From Methylotenera oryzisoli (GTDB taxonomy: Bacteria > Pseudomonadota > Gammaproteobacteria > Burkholderiales > Methylophilaceae), in assembly GCF_004661485.1 (NCBI RefSeq), contig NZ_PQVH01000001.1, forward strand, positions 62,001 to 126,000: DNA of 64,000 bases. The letters run 5' to 3'. The notes under the pieces were generated by a model. That model did no database searches. It was given only the letters and a program-made list of their open reading frames with translations, and was not told the DNA's origin. Below, one piece after another: positions 31,836-41,109 of the stretch (the stretch's first letter is position 1; every line of letters starts with the position of its first letter). The position numbers and the translations under genes were made by a program.

Positions 31836-32255
31836 TTAATTACCAATCAGGTGGACAATAACGCGGCGATGGCTCGCCACATGTCGATGTTCATAGAGAA
31901 AAATACCTTGCCACTGACCTAATGCAAGCTTGCCTTCTAACAAGGGAATCGATAAGTGGGTTTGTGTCAGCGCAGAACGTACATGCGCTGGCATATCATC
32001 CGGCCCCTCCACCGTATGAATAAACAGCGAATCACCATCAGGCACTAATCGATTAAAAAACGCCTCCATGTCTACCAGCACATCGTGATCATAGTTTTCA
32101 TTAATCAATAAGCTAGCAGAGGTATGCTGTATATAGAGCGTCAGCAATCCCGTACGTAAGCCGCTAGACTCAGCCCACGCGGTCACCTGCGGTGTAATAT
32201 CGTAAAGCTTGCGACCTTGTGTATTGACGCTAATCTGCCATGTTTTTTGCTGCAT
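31836..32255 (-). CDS. YjbQ family (UPF0047) protein
   Basis: This 139-aa protein of the YjbQ/UPF0047 family is annotated in databases as a secondary thiamine-phosphate synthase. Conserved features are IQHTSASLLINENYDHDVLVD near residue 42, the HTVEGPDDMPAHVRSAL segment and the C-terminal GIFLYEHRHVASHRRVIVHL, with histidines likely to bind metal. It stands alone. The thiamine activity is only weakly documented for the family, so the name describes the fold rather than a proven role. Confidence 0.85.
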   Translation of the reverse strand: MQQKTWQISVNTQGRKLYDITPQVTAWAESSGLRTGLLTLYIQHTSASLLINENYDHDVLVDMEAFFNRLVPDGDSLFIHTVEGPDDMPAHVRSALTQTHLSIPLLEGKLALGQWQGIFLYEHRHVASHRRVIVHLIGN

Positions 32256-32323
32256 TGATTACTCCAAACTCATCCTTAACACCTAGAGTATATCGAACAT
32301 ACCAACAAAAACTCAATGCATGC

Positions 32324-32893
32324 CTACCAGCAACCCCAAGGTGACAGATAACCAGCGCCCATACCAAAGCCTGGCCTGAAGCGTGAGCCGTAGGCACCAA
32401 AAGCATAAGGACTCATACCAAATCGAGGGTAGCGACAAAACGGGTCATTAAAACGCTGACTGTTAATCACTTGCTGTTTTAGCTTATCTATTTCAGCGCG
32501 TTTTACTTGCTCGCGTTTATTAATTTCTTCTGCAAGCTTGTTTCTTAACGCCAGCTCACGGCTGGTATGAATATAATCCAAGACTCTGCCATCCACACCA
32601 CGCTTACTCAAATCCACGCTTTGACTAGGCGTCAGATCATAAGCGGAATCTGTGTCTTTAATCTTTTGAATAATCTGCTCGTGACCCAGCCCCTGCTTGG
32701 ACAAAGCCACAATGTCATCCAAGCTCAACACTGGATGCGCCTGCGGCATTATTTTCTCCAGCTCTTCAGCAGAAACCCTGTCAATGGCTGGGCCGCCAGC
32801 CATATCTTGGCCATTAGTTGCACAACCGGCAGTCAATAACAATGTAATGATTAATGCCAAATAAGCACGATTACTAACCTCTATCACAATCAA
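32324..32893 (-). CDS. Lipoprotein of unknown function
   Basis: 189 aa with signal and lipobox LLLTAGCATN (Cys near residue 24). The middle (VLSLDDIVALSKQGLGHEQIIQKIKDT...YDLTPSQSVDLSKRGVDGRVLDYI) resembles two short helical repeats seen in other proteobacterial lipoproteins. The C-terminus is Gly/Phe/Tyr/Pro-rich. Its ATG overlaps the stop of the upstream transglycosylase gene by 4 bp, so the two are coupled and a cell-envelope role is likely. I do not recognise a named family. Confidence 0.75.
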   Translation of the reverse strand: MIVIEVSNRAYLALIITLLLTAGCATNGQDMAGGPAIDRVSAEELEKIMPQAHPVLSLDDIVALSKQGLGHEQIIQKIKDTDSAYDLTPSQSVDLSKRGVDGRVLDYIHTSRELALRNKLAEEINKREQVKRAEIDKLKQQVINSQRFNDPFCRYPRFGMSPYAFGAYGSRFRPGFGMGAGYLSPWGCW

Positions 32894-33813
32894 CCCTTCC
32901 GTTTAAAAATAGGTGATGGCTCTACAATTGCACCATCAAACACGTGGTTTTTGATGGGATAACGTGCCTGTACTTTTTTAACATACTGGCGCGTTTCCGG
33001 AAAAGGCGGAATGCCGTTATATTTATTCACGGCACCCTCACCCGCATTGTAGGCAGCCACCGCTAGGGCAACATCACCTTTAAAGTAAGCGAGCAGCCAA
33101 CGTAAATAAGCCACGCCGCCCTTAATATTTTGGCTGGCGTTAAATGCATTTTTTACGTTGAACCGCTCAGCTGTATCAGGAATCAATTGCATCAAACCCT
33201 GTGCCTGCTTGTTAGAATATGCAGACTGCGCAAAACCGGACTCAACCGAAATAATAGACAACACTAATTTAGCATCGACCTTATACCAAGCTGAAATCGT
33301 ATCGACCAAATGCAGAATCCAGCGTTTATTCTCTGGCAAACCAGCGACATATTGGTCAATGCTATCTGTGCTAGCTACCGCTTTCTCCGGATCAACCTCA
33401 GCGACAACGCAAGGCGGTAAATCAACCGCACCCAGCTCTACCGTTTCCAGCATACGCTGCGACTCCGAATGCCCTTGCAACGATGCAGTTGCAAACATTG
33501 CAGCTGCTAAATCACGGTTAGCAGGCACGCCCTTGCCGGCGGCATAAAGCATACCCAGCCTGAACTGCGCCTCGGCACTGCCCAGACGTGATGCCTGACA
33601 ATATAGCCGTGCGGCCTGCCAATCGCTGTCCAGACCTTTTGCATCGTGCTCGGCATTTGCTGCTTGCAACAGCAAGCCTTTAATCACCTCTGGCTCAAGA
33701 TTAAAAGCTTCGTGATTAAACGCCTCCTGCGCATACTGGCGAGGTTCTGCATGCGACACACTTACCACCGTAAACAGCATTGTTAACGTGGCTATGCTCA
33801 ATTTTTTGATCAA
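32890..33813 (-). CDS. Lytic transglycosylase with Sel1-like repeats (SLT family)
   Basis: This is a periplasmic murein-cleaving enzyme. The 307-aa product has a signal peptide (cleavage near SHA/EPR), Sel1/TPR-like repeats at residues 65-115 (LYCQASRLGSAEAQFRLGMLY), then a family-1 SLT domain. The catalytic Glu is in SIISVESGFAQSAYS, followed by AQGLMQLIPDTAERF and AAYNAGEGAVNKYNGIPP. All catalytic-domain hallmarks are present. It overlaps the following lipoprotein gene. The repeats may mediate partner binding. Confidence 0.9.
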   Translation of the reverse strand: MIKKLSIATLTMLFTVVSVSHAEPRQYAQEAFNHEAFNLEPEVIKGLLLQAANAEHDAKGLDSDWQAARLYCQASRLGSAEAQFRLGMLYAAGKGVPANRDLAAAMFATASLQGHSESQRMLETVELGAVDLPPCVVAEVDPEKAVASTDSIDQYVAGLPENKRWILHLVDTISAWYKVDAKLVLSIISVESGFAQSAYSNKQAQGLMQLIPDTAERFNVKNAFNASQNIKGGVAYLRWLLAYFKGDVALAVAAYNAGEGAVNKYNGIPPFPETRQYVKKVQARYPIKNHVFDGAIVEPSPIFKRKG

Positions 33814-33863
33814 CGCAATATCGATTAACCCGCTCCTTTACGAAGGCATGTCATTATCACAGG

Positions 33864-36455
33864 CTAGGTAGTTACTTTTGAAAATACAAGCTTCCCAGCC
33901 CTCACGTCGATTTTGACAATGTCTTTTGCAATAAAATTCCCTGCCAAAATTTCACGTGCCAACGGATTTTCTATCTCACTCTGTATTGCACGTTTCAAAG
34001 GTCGAGCGCCGTACACAGGATCAAACCCTGCATTTGCAATTTCGGCAATGGCCGCATCCGTTAGTTCAAGTTGCATATCCATTGCTGCCAGGCGTTTAGC
34101 AAGATACTGCAGCTGAATTGCCGCAATAGATTTAATGTTTTCTTCGCCCAGCGCATGGAACACCACAACCTCGTCAATCCGGTTCACAAACTCTGGCCGG
34201 AAATGCGTTTTCACCTCGCCCATCACCGCCAACTTAACCAACTGATAGTCTTGGTCACTCATGCTTTGTATCATTTGGCTGCCAAGGTTAGAGGTCATGA
34301 TAATCACCGTGTTTTTAAAGTCCACCGTACGACCTTGCCCATCGGTCAATCGACCGTCGTCCAACACTTGTAGCAATACATTAAATACATCCGGGTGCGC
34401 TTTCTCCACCTCATCTAGCAAAATCACGCTATAAGGTTTGCGACGCACCGCTTCGGTTAAGGTGCCACCCTCTTCATAACCCACATAGCCAGGAGGCGCA
34501 CCTATCATGCGCGCAACCGAGTGTTTCTCCATAAACTCGCTCATATCGATACGAATCAAATGATCTTCACTATCGAACAAGAAGTTAGCCAATGACTTGC
34601 ATAGCTCAGTTTTACCGACACCGGTAGGGCCTAAAAACAAGAAGCTGCCATAAGGTCGATTGGGATCACCCAAACCAGAACGAGAGCGGCGAATCGCGTC
34701 AGAAACCAGGCGCACCGCTTCATCCTGCCCGACCACGCGCTCATGCAATTTTGCTTCCATCGTCAGCAATTTTTCACGCTCGCCCGTCATCATCTTGCTC
34801 ACAGGAATACCCGTTGCACGACTCACCACTTCGGCAATTTCATCGGCGCCCACTTCGGTGCGCAGCATTTTGTGTTTGGTTAAATCTACACTCACCTCAG
34901 CGGTTGACGCCTGCTTCAGCTGCATTTCCAGTTGTGGCAACTTGCCATACTGCAGCTCAGAGACTTTCTGCCAATCGCCCTTACGTGTGGCTTCCTCTAT
35001 TTCAAACCTTACTTTTTCAATCGCTTCTTTAATGTGAGCAGAACCCTGCACCTGTGCTTTCTCAGCTTTCCAGATTTCCTCTAAATCAGCGTACTCTTTC
35101 TCCAGCTTGCCGATCTCTTCTTCAATTAGCTCAAAGCGTTTTTTACTGCCTTCGTCTTTTTCACGGCGCACCGCCTCACGCTCGATTTTCAGCTGAATCA
35201 AACGACGCTCCAGTTTATCCATCACCTCAGGTTTGGAGTCGATTTCCATCTTGATGCGACTTGCTGCCTCATCAATCAAATCAATCGCCTTATCTGGTAA
35301 AAAGCGATCCGTAATATAGCGATGGCTCAATTCAGCTGCCGCCACAATCGCTGGGTCGGTAATTTCCACGCCATGATGCAACTCATACTTCTCTTGCAAG
35401 CCACGCAGTATCGCAATGGTTGCCTCCACAGAAGGCTCATCCACCAATACTTTCTGGAAGCGACGCTCCAGCGCCGCATCTTTTTCAATATATTTGCGGT
35501 ACTCATCTAAAGTGGTCGCACCCACGCAGTGTAATTCACCACGGGCTAAAGCGGGTTTCAGCATATTGCCTGCATCCATCGCGCCTTCTGCTTTACCGGC
35601 ACCCACCATGGTATGAATTTCATCAATGAAAACGATGGTTTGCCCTTCATCCTGCGCTAGTTCTTTGAGCACAGATTTCAAACGCTCTTCAAACTCGCCA
35701 CGGTATTTTGCCCCTGCCAGCAAGGCTGCCATATCCAATGACAATACTTTTTTGCCTTTTAGCGACTCAGGCACCTCACCGTTAACAATGCGCTGCGCCA
35801 AGCCTTCTACAATCGCAGTTTTGCCTACGCCAGGTTCGCCAATCAGCACCGGGTTGTTTTTGGTACGGCGCTGCAATACTTGAATCGCACGGCGGATTTC
35901 ATCATCACGGCCAATTACTGGGTCAAGCTTGCCAAGGCGCGCACGCTCGGTTAAATCTATCGTATATTTCTTTAGCGACTCACGCTGGCCTTCAGCTTCC
36001 TGGCTATCTACATTTTCATTGCCACGTACTGCCTGAACTGCCGCTTCTAGTGCCGCCTTAGTTAAACCATTTTGTTTAAGCAACTTTGCTGTTTCACCTT
36101 TATCATCAGCCAGCGCTAATAAAAACATCTCGCTCGCGATATAAGCATCGCCGCGTTTTTGCGAAAGCTTATCTGTCACATTCAGCAGATTATTCAAATC
36201 ACGTGAAATAGCCACCTCACCGCTGGTATCGGCTGATTTAGGCAAATTGGCAATGGCGGCAGTTAAGCCTGTTTTCAGCTGATTCAGTTGCACACCGGCG
36301 CGCGCCAATAGCGACGCAGTACCGCCATCGTCCTGCTGCAGCAATGCCTGTAGTAAATGTTGTGATTCAATTGCGGTATTATCAGCGCCCAAAGCCAAGC
36401 TTTGCGCATCGCTAATCGCTTGTTGGAATTTAGTCGTTAATTTATCAAAGCGCAC
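33864..36455 (-). CDS. clpB: ATP-dependent disaggregase ClpB
   Basis: ClpB is a hexameric cytosolic Hsp100 that works with DnaK to rescue aggregated proteins. The 863-aa product has the Clp-N domain, AAA1 (Walker [14 protein letters not shown], Walker [10 protein letters not shown]), a coiled-coil M domain (about residues 400-530) that distinguishes ClpB from ClpA, and AAA2 ([24 protein letters not shown]). The start is GTG 36455 with GGAGA 5 nt upstream. A sigma-32-type promoter is visible about 50 bp upstream. It is a complete, standard gene. Confidence 0.97.
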   Translation of the reverse strand: MRFDKLTTKFQQAISDAQSLALGADNTAIESQHLLQALLQQDDGGTASLLARAGVQLNQLKTGLTAAIANLPKSADTSGEVAISRDLNNLLNVTDKLSQKRGDAYIASEMFLLALADDKGETAKLLKQNGLTKAALEAAVQAVRGNENVDSQEAEGQRESLKKYTIDLTERARLGKLDPVIGRDDEIRRAIQVLQRRTKNNPVLIGEPGVGKTAIVEGLAQRIVNGEVPESLKGKKVLSLDMAALLAGAKYRGEFEERLKSVLKELAQDEGQTIVFIDEIHTMVGAGKAEGAMDAGNMLKPALARGELHCVGATTLDEYRKYIEKDAALERRFQKVLVDEPSVEATIAILRGLQEKYELHHGVEITDPAIVAAAELSHRYITDRFLPDKAIDLIDEAASRIKMEIDSKPEVMDKLERRLIQLKIEREAVRREKDEGSKKRFELIEEEIGKLEKEYADLEEIWKAEKAQVQGSAHIKEAIEKVRFEIEEATRKGDWQKVSELQYGKLPQLEMQLKQASTAEVSVDLTKHKMLRTEVGADEIAEVVSRATGIPVSKMMTGEREKLLTMEAKLHERVVGQDEAVRLVSDAIRRSRSGLGDPNRPYGSFLFLGPTGVGKTELCKSLANFLFDSEDHLIRIDMSEFMEKHSVARMIGAPPGYVGYEEGGTLTEAVRRKPYSVILLDEVEKAHPDVFNVLLQVLDDGRLTDGQGRTVDFKNTVIIMTSNLGSQMIQSMSDQDYQLVKLAVMGEVKTHFRPEFVNRIDEVVVFHALGEENIKSIAAIQLQYLAKRLAAMDMQLELTDAAIAEIANAGFDPVYGARPLKRAIQSEIENPLAREILAGNFIAKDIVKIDVRAGKLVFSKVTT

Positions 36456-36505
36456 AGATTTCTCCTATTATCACTCTAAGGTTTAAATGCTTTTCTGCAG
36501 CTAAC

Positions 36506-36531
36506 GTGGGGCTGAATGTTTACTTTTCAAT
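36506..36531 (-). promoter_or_regulatory. Predicted sigma-32 (RpoH) heat-shock promoter of clpB
   Basis: On the minus strand ATTGAA (36531-36526) and CCCCAC (36511-36506) are separated by 14 bp, against the RpoH consensus CTTGAA-N13/14-CCCCAT. The position, about 50 bp before the clpB GTG, and the identity of the gene fit heat-shock control. Confidence 0.7.
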
Positions 36532-36615
36532 ATATAATACAAAGTATTAATTCGTTATTTAAAAGCCAATGGGATTCACCGTCTTGTTGACTACGCCATT
36601 GCATGGAGTGGATTT

Positions 36616-38958
36616 TTGCTTACCAATACTTTCAGTGCTGAAGACACACCATCCAACGCAGCTTGGACGATTTTAGATACCGAAGACCAATGGCAAGCGT
36701 TTAGCAAACCCATCGCTAATCAAGACATACAGTCCTCGCAGCAATTAGTACAATCTGACTTGTTGCTGGATGGGTTACGATGCGCCGCATGCTCCGGTAT
36801 TATTGAGCAAGGCTTGAAATCAACGCCGGGCATTGTGAGTGCGCGCGTGAGCATGTCCAAAAAACGTGCGGTAGTGGTTTGGTCGCCCAGCGCAACGCTT
36901 CCCTCCAAAATACTCACCGCCATCCATGATCTAGGTTACAGTGCTTTCCCCGCCACTCAACATGAAGATGACCTAGCCTCACTACAAAAACAAAGAGCCG
37001 CGTTTTGGCGCTGGATGGTGTCCGGATTCTGCATGATGCAAGTCATGATGTACGCCAGCCCAACCTACTTTACGACGCCGGGCGAAATCTCCAGCGACAT
37101 ATTGCACTTACTCAACTGGGCATCTTGGCTACTGAGTCTACCGGTACTACTGTTCTCCAGCAACGCATTCTTCAGTAATGCATTGCGCGACCTGAAGCAA
37201 AAGCAAATCAGCATGGATTTGCCTGTGGCACTAGGCATTATCATCACTTTCATTGTGAGCTCTGCCGCCACGTTTGACCCTAGCGGCTGGTGGGGCAGTA
37301 CCGTGTATTTTGACTCTCTCACCATGTTTGTATTCTTTTTACTTTCTGCGCGCTTGGTTGAAGTAAAGCTGCATCGCAAAACACTGGGGGCACTAGATAA
37401 TCTCGCCAGTCGCATTCCTGAAAACACAGAACGACAGAACCCGGACGGCACTTTTGCAAGAGTGCTGAACACCAAGCTGAAAGTGGGCGATATCGTCCGC
37501 GTGCAGATTGGTGAGGCGTTCCCAGCTGACGGAAAAATTATTAGCGGCAATACCAGTGTGGATGAATCGCTACTCACCGGCGAATCCACCCCTATCCAGA
37601 AAAACCTGAATGATGATGTAATTGCGGGCAGTTACAATCTGCGCCAGCCAGTGTGCATCACACTCAATACCATAGGCGAATCTACCAAATACGGCCAAAT
37701 TGTTAACCTTATCAACAATGCCGCCGTTGAGAAGCCACGCTTATCCAAGCTAGCAGACCGTGTTGCCCGCCCGTTTTTGATTTTTGTAATGCTAAGTGCC
37801 GCTATCGCAGCAGCATTACTATGGAACATAGATCACGGACGCGCCTTAATGACAGCCGCCGCTGTCCTGATTGTCACCTGCCCATGCGCACTTTCACTAG
37901 CCACGCCAGCAGCCATGCTTGCCAGTGCCAGCGCCTTTGTGAAGCGCGGCATTTTAATTAAACGCATCCAGGCGATTGAAAACATTGCCGACGTCGATAC
38001 GATCATTTTTGATAAAACCGGCACACTGACAGAAGATCACATTCAAATTAAAACGATTGTCACAAAAGCAGGGCTGACAGAATCGGCAGCGTTAACGCTT
38101 GCCACAACAATTGCACAACATTCGATGCATCCGATTTCACGCGCACTGGTTAATGCCCACAAAGCCAATGACTTACCCTCGCCAGAAATCGAGTTAAATG
38201 ACATTGAAGAAACATCTGGCGCGGGCATTAGTGCAACCATTAAGTCCGGTGCGGCCGACGTTTCATTACTAGAGCATAGTGCGGTTGGCAATGATCTCAA
38301 ACTTGGCTCGGCAATTTTCTGCGGCATTGCGGAAATCAACACCAGCACACAACAAGTCTATCTAGCAAACAAGCAAGGCTGGCTAGCCACCTTTACTTTA
38401 CAAGAAGCCATCAAACACAACGCCGCACTCGCAATCGCGTCGCTAAAAGAGGCCAAGCTCGCTATCGAACTACTATCCGGGGATCGTTCCAGTGCAGTAG
38501 AAAACACCGCAAACCAAATTGGCATTACCCAATTCCAATCGGCCTGCAGCCCAGAGGACAAACTTTTACGCCTGCAGGCACTCAAACGTGAAGGCAAAAA
38601 AGTATTGATGGTGGGCGACGGCCTGAATGATGGCCCTATTCTAGCCAGCGCCCATGTATCTATCGCCATGGGCAAAGGTGTGCCGCTTACATTGGCACAT
38701 GCTGATTATGTATTTTTAAATGGCGACATCAGCCAGATTCCACACCTGATTCGCCATGCCAAGCAAACCATGAGGATCATTAAAGAAAACATCGCTTGGG
38801 CGATTGTCTATAACTTAATCAGTATCCCACTCGCATTTTTTGGCATACTATCCGCTTGGCTAGCGGGCCTAGGTATGGCTGTTAGCTCACTGATTGTGGT
38901 AGCTAATGCACTGCGCCTAACTAAATTTGCATCATCAGAAACAGACACGCACAGCTAA
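36616..38958 (+). CDS. ccoI: Copper-translocating P1B-type ATPase of the cbb3 oxidase pathway
   Basis: This P-type ATPase exports Cu(I) to the periplasm for cbb3 oxidase assembly (CcoI/FixI type). The 780-aa product has one heavy-metal-associated domain with GLRCAACSGII near residue 54, eight predicted membrane spans, and the CPC metal channel motif TCPCALSLATP. The phosphorylation site is DKTGTLT and the hinge is VGDGLNDGP. The only sensible start is TTG 36616, with GGAG 7 nt upstream. ccoS follows 17 bp later. It is divergent from clpB and lies about 10 kb upstream of ccoNOQP. Confidence 0.92.
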   Translation: MLTNTFSAEDTPSNAAWTILDTEDQWQAFSKPIANQDIQSSQQLVQSDLLLDGLRCAACSGIIEQGLKSTPGIVSARVSMSKKRAVVVWSPSATLPSKILTAIHDLGYSAFPATQHEDDLASLQKQRAAFWRWMVSGFCMMQVMMYASPTYFTTPGEISSDILHLLNWASWLLSLPVLLFSSNAFFSNALRDLKQKQISMDLPVALGIIITFIVSSAATFDPSGWWGSTVYFDSLTMFVFFLLSARLVEVKLHRKTLGALDNLASRIPENTERQNPDGTFARVLNTKLKVGDIVRVQIGEAFPADGKIISGNTSVDESLLTGESTPIQKNLNDDVIAGSYNLRQPVCITLNTIGESTKYGQIVNLINNAAVEKPRLSKLADRVARPFLIFVMLSAAIAAALLWNIDHGRALMTAAAVLIVTCPCALSLATPAAMLASASAFVKRGILIKRIQAIENIADVDTIIFDKTGTLTEDHIQIKTIVTKAGLTESAALTLATTIAQHSMHPISRALVNAHKANDLPSPEIELNDIEETSGAGISATIKSGAADVSLLEHSAVGNDLKLGSAIFCGIAEINTSTQQVYLANKQGWLATFTLQEAIKHNAALAIASLKEAKLAIELLSGDRSSAVENTANQIGITQFQSACSPEDKLLRLQALKREGKKVLMVGDGLNDGPILASAHVSIAMGKGVPLTLAHADYVFLNGDISQIPHLIRHAKQTMRIIKENIAWAIVYNLISIPLAFFGILSAWLAGLGMAVSSLIVVANALRLTKFASSETDTHS

Positions 38959-38975
38959 TAATAAAGGAGCTCGTC

Positions 38976-39116
38976 ATGGACATATTATTTGTACTCATCC
39001 CTCTCTCGGTCATCATGGCACTTGTTGTCCTTGGCGGATTATGGTGGGCAATTTATCGCGGTCAGTTTGAAGATATCGAAGATGAAGGCAAACGTATTTT
39101 AGAAGATGACGACTAA
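38976..39116 (+). CDS. ccoS: cbb3 oxidase maturation protein CcoS
   Basis: A 46-aa single-span membrane protein read directly from the sequence after ccoI: MDILFVLIPLSVIMAL at the start, then GGLWWAIYRGQFEDIEDEG and an acidic C-terminus ending in DDD. The W-A-x-x-x-G-Q-F-(D/E)-D-x-E pattern is the CcoS signature. AAGGAG lies 9 nt before the ATG. CcoS is required for cofactor insertion into cbb3 oxidase in Rhodobacter. It is probably co-transcribed with ccoI. Confidence 0.93.
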   Translation: MDILFVLIPLSVIMALVVLGGLWWAIYRGQFEDIEDEGKRILEDDD

Positions 39117-39315
39117 AATATTTTTTGCTCAAAAGTCGCATAGGCTATGTACATGCTAACTTATTAGCAGCGCACGGCTCACATAAACCCAGCCTCAAAC
39201 TGCACTTTTTTCCACGTGCAAATACGTCAAAAAAACCTTTCAAAAATATTTCTATTTGTTTCAAATCTGTAACAAATTCTCTTGAGTAATTAATTTTTTT
39301 ATGCTAGTTTCTGAC

Positions 39316-39334
39316 ATGCGTCAAATTGACGCAT
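39316..39334. promoter_or_regulatory. Candidate RegA/PrrA-type box upstream of the caa3 oxidase operon
   Basis: ATGCGTCAAATTGACGCAT is palindromic apart from its central base and matches GCGNC-N5-GNCGC, the inverted repeat reported for RegA/PrrA-family regulators. It lies about 50 bp before the DUF2244 gene that opens the coxBA locus. No clear sigma-70 promoter could be placed around it. The remaining 269 bp between ccoS and that gene contain nothing else I can assign. Confidence 0.5.
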
Positions 39335-39385
39335 ATGAAATTGTGTTAGCAAATCATCAATTTAAACGTGAAGCTTGGATGATGC

Positions 39386-39850
39386 ATGACGGTTTCTGGC
39401 TCAGATGGCAACATATTGATTGCAAAGCCCAATAACTCGCTATCCCCAACAGGATTTGTCTGGTTGTTTGCTGGTGTTTTCACCATCACCATGACAATTA
39501 CCATTGGGTTTACGTTAGCAGGTGCTTGGTTAGTGCTGCCATTTGCAGGGTTAGAAATCATCGTGCTGGCATACGTACTCATCAATGCCTACCTGCATTA
39601 TGGTGACTTTGAAAGCATCAAAATCGTTAATGATGATGTGGTAATAGAGAAATACAGTTATAAAAGTTTTGAGAAATTCACTTTTCAGCGCTACTGGACA
39701 AGGGTGACATTACACGACTCCTTGGACGGTACAACCGCGATCTTCATTGGCTCACATGGCAAGGAGGTCGAATTTGGCAGTCGTTACATCAACAAAGAAG
39801 AGCGAGAAGTTATCGCCAAGCAACTGAAGCAAGATTTAAAAATCGTTTAA
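39386..39850 (+). CDS. DUF2244 membrane protein preceding coxB
   Basis: This 154-aa protein has two close membrane segments (about residues 26-70) followed by a cytosolic beta-rich domain (YTRVTLHDS-like RYWTRVTLHDS, IFIGSHGKEVEFGSRYINKEER). The composition and motif set fit DUF2244, a family often found next to cytochrome c oxidase genes in alpha- and betaproteobacteria. It ends where the coxB frame opens. Its role is unknown; an assembly or regulatory function for the oxidase is inferred from position only. Confidence 0.75.
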   Translation: MTVSGSDGNILIAKPNNSLSPTGFVWLFAGVFTITMTITIGFTLAGAWLVLPFAGLEIIVLAYVLINAYLHYGDFESIKIVNDDVVIEKYSYKSFEKFTFQRYWTRVTLHDSLDGTTAIFIGSHGKEVEFGSRYINKEEREVIAKQLKQDLKIV

Positions 39851-39873
39851 TGGTTTTTGTTTTGGGAGAAGGT

Positions 39874-41088
39874 ATGTTGAAGCAGGCTATGAAAAAGATA
39901 GGTTTCGGTTTACTTTTGTTACTCACAGCACCGCAAGTGCTTGCTGAGATTCGCTGGAACTTTCCTGAGCCAGTCACTCCGATGGCACTTGATACGCTAC
40001 ATGTACACAATAAATTCATGCTGATTGTTGCCGTGATTTTTGTTGTAGTACTCGCCATCATGATTTACTCACTGATTAAACACCGCAAGAGTGTTGGTCA
40101 TCAAGCAGTGGTAGACAAAGCACCGTCCACCGCGACAGAAATTTTCTGGACATTGATTCCATTTGTTATTCTACTCGTGATTGACTTTGTCATCATGGGC
40201 ATCCCTGCCTACCACAGCGTAGTGATGATGGAGGATACTAAAAACGAGTCCGACATGATGATTAAAATCACCGGCTCGCAATGGCGCTGGCAATATGAGT
40301 ACATAGGCAATACAGACAAAGGGAACCAAAATGGCCTAGTAGATGCCAAAGGTATTAAGTTCACCAGCACCCTATCTACCCCTCAAGACCAAGTAAACGG
40401 CACAGTACCTCCCGTTGACGATCCTAAGAGTCCATACCTGCTAGACGTAGATAACCGACTGGTTCTACCGGTTGGCGCCAAGGTACGCATACTCATGACA
40501 TCAACCGATGTACTGCACAACTGGTGGGTACCACAGTTCGGTTCCTCACGTGTTGCCGTTCCAGGCTTTATCCGTGAAACTTGGGTGCAGGTTGATAAAG
40601 CAGGTACTTATCGTGGCCAATGTAAGGAGCTATGTGGCAAAGGTCATGGCTATATGCCAGTTGTGGTTGATGCGCTACCTAAAGCTGAATACGCAGCCTG
40701 GGTAGATCTCAAGCAAAAAGAAATCAACGCACAAGCTGCAGGCGCAGATAAAGAGTGGAGCAAAGACGAGTTAATCGCTCAAGGAAAGGCCGTCTATGAT
40801 AAAAACTGTGCAGTCTGCCACCAAGTATCCGGTGCAGGCCTGCCTCCAGCGTTCCCCGCACTCACTGGCAGCAAAATCGCAACTTCACCAATCTTTGACG
40901 CCAGCGGCAAATATCTGCCAGACAGCCATTTAGATCGAGTCCTCAACGGGATACGTGTGATGCCAGCATGGAAAGCGCTATTAAATGACACTGAAATTGC
41001 TGCCGTCATCACTTATGAACGCAACGCGCTAGGCAACAGTGTGGGTGATGTTCTTCAACCCGCGCAGGTTAAAGCCGCACGTCAATAA
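39874..41088 (+). CDS. coxB: Cytochrome c oxidase subunit II with fused cytochrome c domain
   Basis: Subunit II of a caa3-type oxidase accepts electrons from cytochrome c. The product is about 404 aa from ATG 39874, preceded by GGAG 5 nt upstream. It has a signal peptide, two membrane spans, the cupredoxin domain with CuA ligands in GQCKELCGKGHGYMPVVV (near residue 257), and a C-terminal cytochrome c domain with CAVCH (near residue 313) and a candidate Met ligand in VMPAWK. The longest frame starts at 39850 but would hide the signal peptide. The haem domain makes the enzyme self-sufficient in accepting electrons. Confidence 0.94.
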   Translation: MLKQAMKKIGFGLLLLLTAPQVLAEIRWNFPEPVTPMALDTLHVHNKFMLIVAVIFVVVLAIMIYSLIKHRKSVGHQAVVDKAPSTATEIFWTLIPFVILLVIDFVIMGIPAYHSVVMMEDTKNESDMMIKITGSQWRWQYEYIGNTDKGNQNGLVDAKGIKFTSTLSTPQDQVNGTVPPVDDPKSPYLLDVDNRLVLPVGAKVRILMTSTDVLHNWWVPQFGSSRVAVPGFIRETWVQVDKAGTYRGQCKELCGKGHGYMPVVVDALPKAEYAAWVDLKQKEINAQAAGADKEWSKDELIAQGKAVYDKNCAVCHQVSGAGLPPAFPALTGSKIATSPIFDASGKYLPDSHLDRVLNGIRVMPAWKALLNDTEIAAVITYERNALGNSVGDVLQPAQVKAARQ

Positions 41089-41109
41089 ACACAGGTACAG
41101 GAGAGAGTT

